A DNA stretch of 9,263 nucleotides, taken from assembly GCA_022013205.1 (NCBI GenBank), contig JAKLQT010000255.1, forward strand, positions 1 to 9,263, given 5' to 3'. Both the position numbers and the translations under genes were made by a program. The notes beneath the pieces were generated by a model. That model did not search any database. It was given only the letters and a program-made list of their open reading frames with translations, and was not told the origin of the DNA. Positions within the stretch are counted from its first letter, which is position 1, and each line of letters opens with the position of its first letter. Shown here piece after piece: positions 5,962 through 9,263 of the stretch. The DNA is from Candidatus Omnitrophota bacterium. Its GTDB lineage: Bacteria > Omnitrophota > Gorgyraeia > B26-G9.

Positions 5962-7053
5962 ATGAGTAGAAGAGTTTTTATCGCTGCCACAAGGCAAAAT
6001 AACGGAAAAACCACTGTAAGCCTGGGGTTAATATATTGCCTGGAGAAGTATTTTAAACGCATCGGTTTTATAAAACCGGTTGGCCAGCGGTATTTGATTG
6101 AGGAAGGGTATAAAGTAGATGAAGATTCAGTGCTTATAGAACATGTTTGCCATATGAAAAGCACCTTAAGTGATATGAGCCCTATTGCTGTTGAACGGGG
6201 TTTTACGGAAAATTATATAAAGAATCCAAGAAAGAATGATCTGGTAAAAAAAATTAAAAAGGCATTCAGGCATATTTCGCAGAAAAATGATCTAGTAATC
6301 ATCGAAGGCACAGGGCATGCTGGTGTAGGCGCGGTCTTTGACCTGTCTAACGCGTATGTGGCTAAGCAGTTAAAAGCAAAGGTTATCCTGGTCTCTTCCG
6401 GAGGCATAGGCCGGCCGATTGACGAAATACTGCTTAATAAGGCTCTTTTCGATAAAGAAGGGGTCGAGATCATTGGAGTGATAATAAATAAGGTTTTACC
6501 TGAAAAATATAACAAGATAGAAAAATTAGTACGCAAAGGGCTATCCCGATTCGGGCTTGATGTTCTGGGGGTTATCCCTTATGAACCGATTTTGACTAAA
6601 CCAACGATTTCTCAAATACAGCAGGAGTTAAACGCGGATGTCCTTTATGGGTCTACTTTTCTGGATAACTCTGTAGAAAAAATCGTTATCGGCGCGATGG
6701 AGCCGCATGACGCGTTGAACCATATAGAAGATAAAAGTCTGGTTATAACACCCGGAGACAGAGAAGACATTATTCTTACGGCAATAAGTATGCAGCTTAT
6801 TTACGGTGATAACGGGCCGTCTGTTGCCGGATTAATACTGACCGGTGGAATACGCCCGCATCCTTCGGTGCTGAATATAATAAAATTTACTGATATTCCA
6901 GTGCTTTTAGTTAAGGAAGATACTTACACTGTTTCATCTAGTGTGCATGACCTGACGGTAAAAATAAGGCCGCAGGATAAAACAAAGACAAATCTCGTAA
7001 TTGAGTTAGTGAATAAGTATGTGGACATGAACACCATAGTAAGCAGATTATAG
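5962..7053 (+). CDS. BioD-like P-loop ATPase with DRTGG domain (Pta N-terminal-like)
   Basis: This 363-aa protein has two modules. Residues 1 to ~212 are a dethiobiotin-synthetase-like P-loop domain: the atypical Walker A TRQNNGKTT (10-18), IIEGTGHAGVG (113-123) and VIINKVLPEKY (173-183). Residues ~214-330 are a DRTGG-type domain with VITPGDREDIIL (261-272), GLILTGG (290-296) and KEDTYTV (318-324). This is the arrangement of the regulatory N-terminal half of long phosphotransacetylases, but the catalytic Pta domain is absent. The exact role of stand-alone members is unknown to me; nucleotide binding is likely. It has a GAGGAAGG ribosome site, lies 19 nt after panE and abuts the glycosyltransferase gene. 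Its place downstream of panB-panE hints at acetyl-CoA or CoA-related metabolism, but that is only inference. It is not expected to be a true dethiobiotin synthetase. Confidence 0.85.
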   Translation: MSRRVFIAATRQNNGKTTVSLGLIYCLEKYFKRIGFIKPVGQRYLIEEGYKVDEDSVLIEHVCHMKSTLSDMSPIAVERGFTENYIKNPRKNDLVKKIKKAFRHISQKNDLVIIEGTGHAGVGAVFDLSNAYVAKQLKAKVILVSSGGIGRPIDEILLNKALFDKEGVEIIGVIINKVLPEKYNKIEKLVRKGLSRFGLDVLGVIPYEPILTKPTISQIQQELNADVLYGSTFLDNSVEKIVIGAMEPHDALNHIEDKSLVITPGDREDIILTAISMQLIYGDNGPSVAGLILTGGIRPHPSVLNIIKFTDIPVLLVKEDTYTVSSSVHDLTVKIRPQDKTKTNLVIELVNKYVDMNTIVSRL

Positions 7054-8154
7054 ATGAAAAAAATTCTGATTATTAATCCTTTTGGGGTGGGTGATGTTTT
7101 ATTTACCACGCCGGTTATAACTGCCCTTAAGAAAAAATTCCCGGATAGTTTCATCGGTTATTTATGCCAGAAGCAAACGGCTCCGATTCTGGAAAATCAT
7201 CCGCTTGTCGATAAATTATTCCTGTATACTCGCGGAGATTTAAAGCAGGTAAGAAAGAAGTCTTATCTGGAGTATGTAAAGATGCTTCTTTTGGGAATAA
7301 ATAAAATAAAGTATGAAAAATTTGATCTAGCGGTTGATCTTTCTATGGTTAGTCAATATAGTTTGCTGCTCTGGCTGCTTGGCGTAAAACAGCGTTTTGG
7401 CTTTGACTATAAGGGGCGCGGACTTTTTCTGACGCATAAGCTCAAGGTAAATGGATTGGGGCAAAAGCATGTTATTGAATATTATCGTGATCTTTTAAGC
7501 CTGCTTAAAGTAAAAGAGTTCAATGAAGAACTCAAATTCTATACCGCTTTGGCTGACAGGCAGTTTGCCGATAATCTTTTAATAAACCGTGATGTTGATA
7601 ACAAGGATATTCTAATAGGCATTGCTCCTTTTGGGGGGGGCAGCTGGGGAGAAGATGCCGCAAGCAAACAGTGGCCGGATGAGTGTTTTGTCCGTCTAAT
7701 AAATGATTTGCTGAATGCGTATGAATGTAAAATAATAATATTCGGCACGAAAAAGAACATGGATGATTGCGCGATATTCAAGGAGGTGTTTTCAAATAAA
7801 GGCGTTGTAAATGCTATAGGCAGGACAACGTTGGGACAGCTGGGGGCGTTAATAGGAAAGTGCAGCCTCTTTATTTCAAATGACAGCGGGCCTATGCATA
7901 TTGCCTGCGCAAAGGAAGTTAATACAATATCAATTTTCGGCCCTGTAGATGAGCGTGTTTACGGACCGGTAGGTAAAACAGCCTGCCATGAAATCGTTAA
8001 GGCGGATATTGAATGCAGGCCTTGCTATAAAAATTTCAAGAAACCGGATTGCAAAAATATGGATTGTCTTGAAGCGATAAGTGAAGAAATGGTGCTGGAT
8101 GCGGCTGAGAAAGTGTTAAAGGTGAAAAAAATAAAAAGGAGCAAGGAGAAATGA
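7054..8154 (+). CDS. glycosyltransferase family 9 (ADP-heptose:LPS heptosyltransferase-like)
   Basis: A 366-aa GT-B enzyme of the WaaC/WaaF/WaaQ family, which transfers heptose from ADP-heptose to the LPS core at the inner face of the cytoplasmic membrane. NPFGVGDVLFTTPVI at 8-22 holds Asp14, the catalytic-base position of the family. The C-terminal donor half has IAPFGGGSWG (190-199), KQWP (205-208), IGRTTLGQL (255-263), the donor-binding block ISNDSGPMHIA (274-284) and FGP (295-297). A four-cysteine tail segment, Cys321, Cys324, Cys333 and Cys338, is common in this family. The acceptor sugar cannot be predicted. The ATG follows the previous TAG without a gap and has no clear ribosome site, so translation is probably coupled. 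A run of eight G at 7633-7640 encodes Gly194-196. It overlaps the next gene by 4 nt. Confidence 0.92.
   Translation: MKKILIINPFGVGDVLFTTPVITALKKKFPDSFIGYLCQKQTAPILENHPLVDKLFLYTRGDLKQVRKKSYLEYVKMLLLGINKIKYEKFDLAVDLSMVSQYSLLLWLLGVKQRFGFDYKGRGLFLTHKLKVNGLGQKHVIEYYRDLLSLLKVKEFNEELKFYTALADRQFADNLLINRDVDNKDILIGIAPFGGGSWGEDAASKQWPDECFVRLINDLLNAYECKIIIFGTKKNMDDCAIFKEVFSNKGVVNAIGRTTLGQLGALIGKCSLFISNDSGPMHIACAKEVNTISIFGPVDERVYGPVGKTACHEIVKADIECRPCYKNFKKPDCKNMDCLEAISEEMVLDAAEKVLKVKKIKRSKEK
8136..8141 (+). promoter_or_regulatory. ribosome binding site for the aminotransferase gene
   Basis: AAGGAG at 8136-8141 lies 9 nt before ATG 8151. A second AAGGAG at 8143-8148 is probably too close at 2 nt. Both are inside the end of the glycosyltransferase gene and support the ATGA overlap start. 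Confidence 0.55.
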
Positions 8155-9263
8155 CAGTTTCATTTATTGATATAAAAACACATAATAAATTAATGAGAAA
8201 AGATGCTATTAATGCGTTTGCTAAAGTTTTTGATAAAGGCGATTTTATCCTGGGTGAGGAAGTTAAATTATTTGAAAATGATTTTGCCGGTTATTGCGGC
8301 GCCAGGTTTGCCGTAGGGGTTAATTCAGGTACTGACGCGTTGTTTCTGGGGCTGTTGAGCTTAGGCATTAAGCCCTCTGATGAGGTGATTTGTCCTGTTT
8401 ACACATATATTGCCACAGCGCTCAGCATATCTTATTGTGGAGCAAAGCCGGTGTTTGTTGATATAGATAAAAGGACATTCAATATAGATCTGGAGGACGT
8501 AAAAAGAAAGATTACAAAGCGTACTAAAGCTATTATTGCTGTGCATTTATACGGAAACCCGGCTCCGATGCCTGAGATTATGCGCATAGCCAAAAAATAT
8601 AAATTAAAGGTTATTGAAGACGCGGCGCAATCGCATGGCGCGCAAATTAGAATCAAGGGTAATAAATGGCAGGCTGTTGGAACATTTGGTGATATCGGAT
8701 GTTTCAGCTTTTATCCGACTAAGAATTTAAGCGGCTGCGGTGATGCGGGGCTTATTATCTCTAACAGTAAAGGTATATATGAGCGGCTGTTAATGCTTCG
8801 AGATCAGGGGCGTCGGGGCAGTGACCGTTATATACATTATATACAGGGTTATAATTCCCGGCTTGATACTTTGCAGGCAGCAATCCTTCGCCAGAAGCTG
8901 AAATATCTGAATAAATGGAATGCCGTACGCCAATGCATGGCCGGAATTTATTCGAAACAGTTAAAAGATGTGCAGGATATAGCAGTTCCTTATCAAGAAA
9001 ATAATTATAAACATGTTTTTCATCTTTATCCAATACTTGCAATGAACAGAGATTTTCTACATAAGGAACTAAAAAGTTATAATATCCCAACGGGCATAGT
9101 TTACCATAAACCATTGCATTTGCAGCCTGCTTATAAAGACCTGTTGCATAAAAGAGGAGATTTCCCTGCTTCTGAGTATGTTAGCCGGCATATTCTGTGC
9201 CTGCCTATGCATCCGGCACTTACAGCAAAACAGGTTAAATCTGTAACAGAATGCGTTAAAAAA
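8151..9263 (+). CDS. DegT/DnrJ/EryC1/StrS family aminotransferase (3' end outside window)
   Basis: The frame runs 371 codons to the window edge with no stop; family members are about 365-400 aa, so little is missing. These are PLP-dependent enzymes that aminate keto-sugar nucleotides for LPS, O-antigen or glycan synthesis. Visible motifs are GEEVKLFENDFAGYCG (35-50), VNSGTDAL (57-64), PVYTYIATA (82-90), HLYGNP (132-137), EDAAQSHGA (156-164, with Asp157 facing the PLP nitrogen), and SFYPTKNLSGCGDAG (186-200) with Lys191 as the Schiff-base lysine. YNSRLDTLQAAIL (around 234-246) is the conserved dimer/active-site segment. It starts within the stop codon of the glycosyltransferase gene (ATGA, 4-nt overlap), so the two belong to one envelope-sugar unit. 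Whether it makes a 3-amino or a 4-amino sugar cannot be decided from this. Confidence 0.94.
   Translation, partial: MTVSFIDIKTHNKLMRKDAINAFAKVFDKGDFILGEEVKLFENDFAGYCGARFAVGVNSGTDALFLGLLSLGIKPSDEVICPVYTYIATALSISYCGAKPVFVDIDKRTFNIDLEDVKRKITKRTKAIIAVHLYGNPAPMPEIMRIAKKYKLKVIEDAAQSHGAQIRIKGNKWQAVGTFGDIGCFSFYPTKNLSGCGDAGLIISNSKGIYERLLMLRDQGRRGSDRYIHYIQGYNSRLDTLQAAILRQKLKYLNKWNAVRQCMAGIYSKQLKDVQDIAVPYQENNYKHVFHLYPILAMNRDFLHKELKSYNIPTGIVYHKPLHLQPAYKDLLHKRGDFPASEYVSRHILCLPMHPALTAKQVKSVTECVKK

Noticed and set aside
1..9263. CRISPR array, tRNA, rRNA, prophage or toxin-antitoxin genes
   Set aside because: No regularly spaced direct repeats, cloverleaf, rRNA-like sequence or phage genes were seen; the only mobile-type content is the RAYT unit.

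Overview
The window looks like a piece of chromosome from an uncultured, probably anaerobic, Gram-negative-type bacterium. Heptosyltransferase-family and sugar-aminotransferase genes suggest an LPS-like envelope. Methionine synthase is B12-dependent, with its reactivation domain on a separate protein. The DNA is moderately AT-rich and every supported gene is on the + strand. The style fits groups such as Omnitrophota, but that placement is an impression, not something the sequence proves.

Layout. 1-36 may be the last codons of an upstream gene. 110-3194 is a two-gene methionine module: a free-standing MetH reactivation-domain protein, overlapped by metH (Hcy-, folate- and B12-binding modules, no activation domain of its own). 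3195-4144 is a gene-poor stretch. It holds a broken REP-associated tyrosine transposase (RAYT) gene flanked by inverted CACAGAG-type repeats and carrying two oppositely oriented GTAG hairpins within its frame. An AT-rich stretch follows, then a good extended -10 promoter and a leader for the next operon. 4145-9263 is a tight run of five genes: panB, panE, a BioD-like/DRTGG ATPase of unknown role, a glycosyltransferase family 9 gene, and a DegT/DnrJ/EryC1/StrS aminotransferase cut by the window end. From panE onward the genes are separated by 19 nt or less, or overlap, so they are probably co-transcribed.

How the genes work together. The first pair should make methionine from homocysteine and methyltetrahydrofolate and rescue oxidised cobalamin. 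PanB and PanE are consecutive steps from alpha-ketoisovalerate to pantoate, for CoA and ACP. The last two genes point to envelope or surface polysaccharide synthesis.

Most unusual features. (1) A ~40-nt stem-loop element occurs twice, at the predicted 5' end of the panB mRNA and between the panB stop codon and the panE ribosome site. Its 13-nt loop is identical in both copies, while the stem differs. It may be a cis-acting RNA element. (2) Two 28-nt GTAG-hairpin units sit head-to-head inside the RAYT reading frame. (3) A 591-bp unit with inverted ends carries that decayed RAYT.
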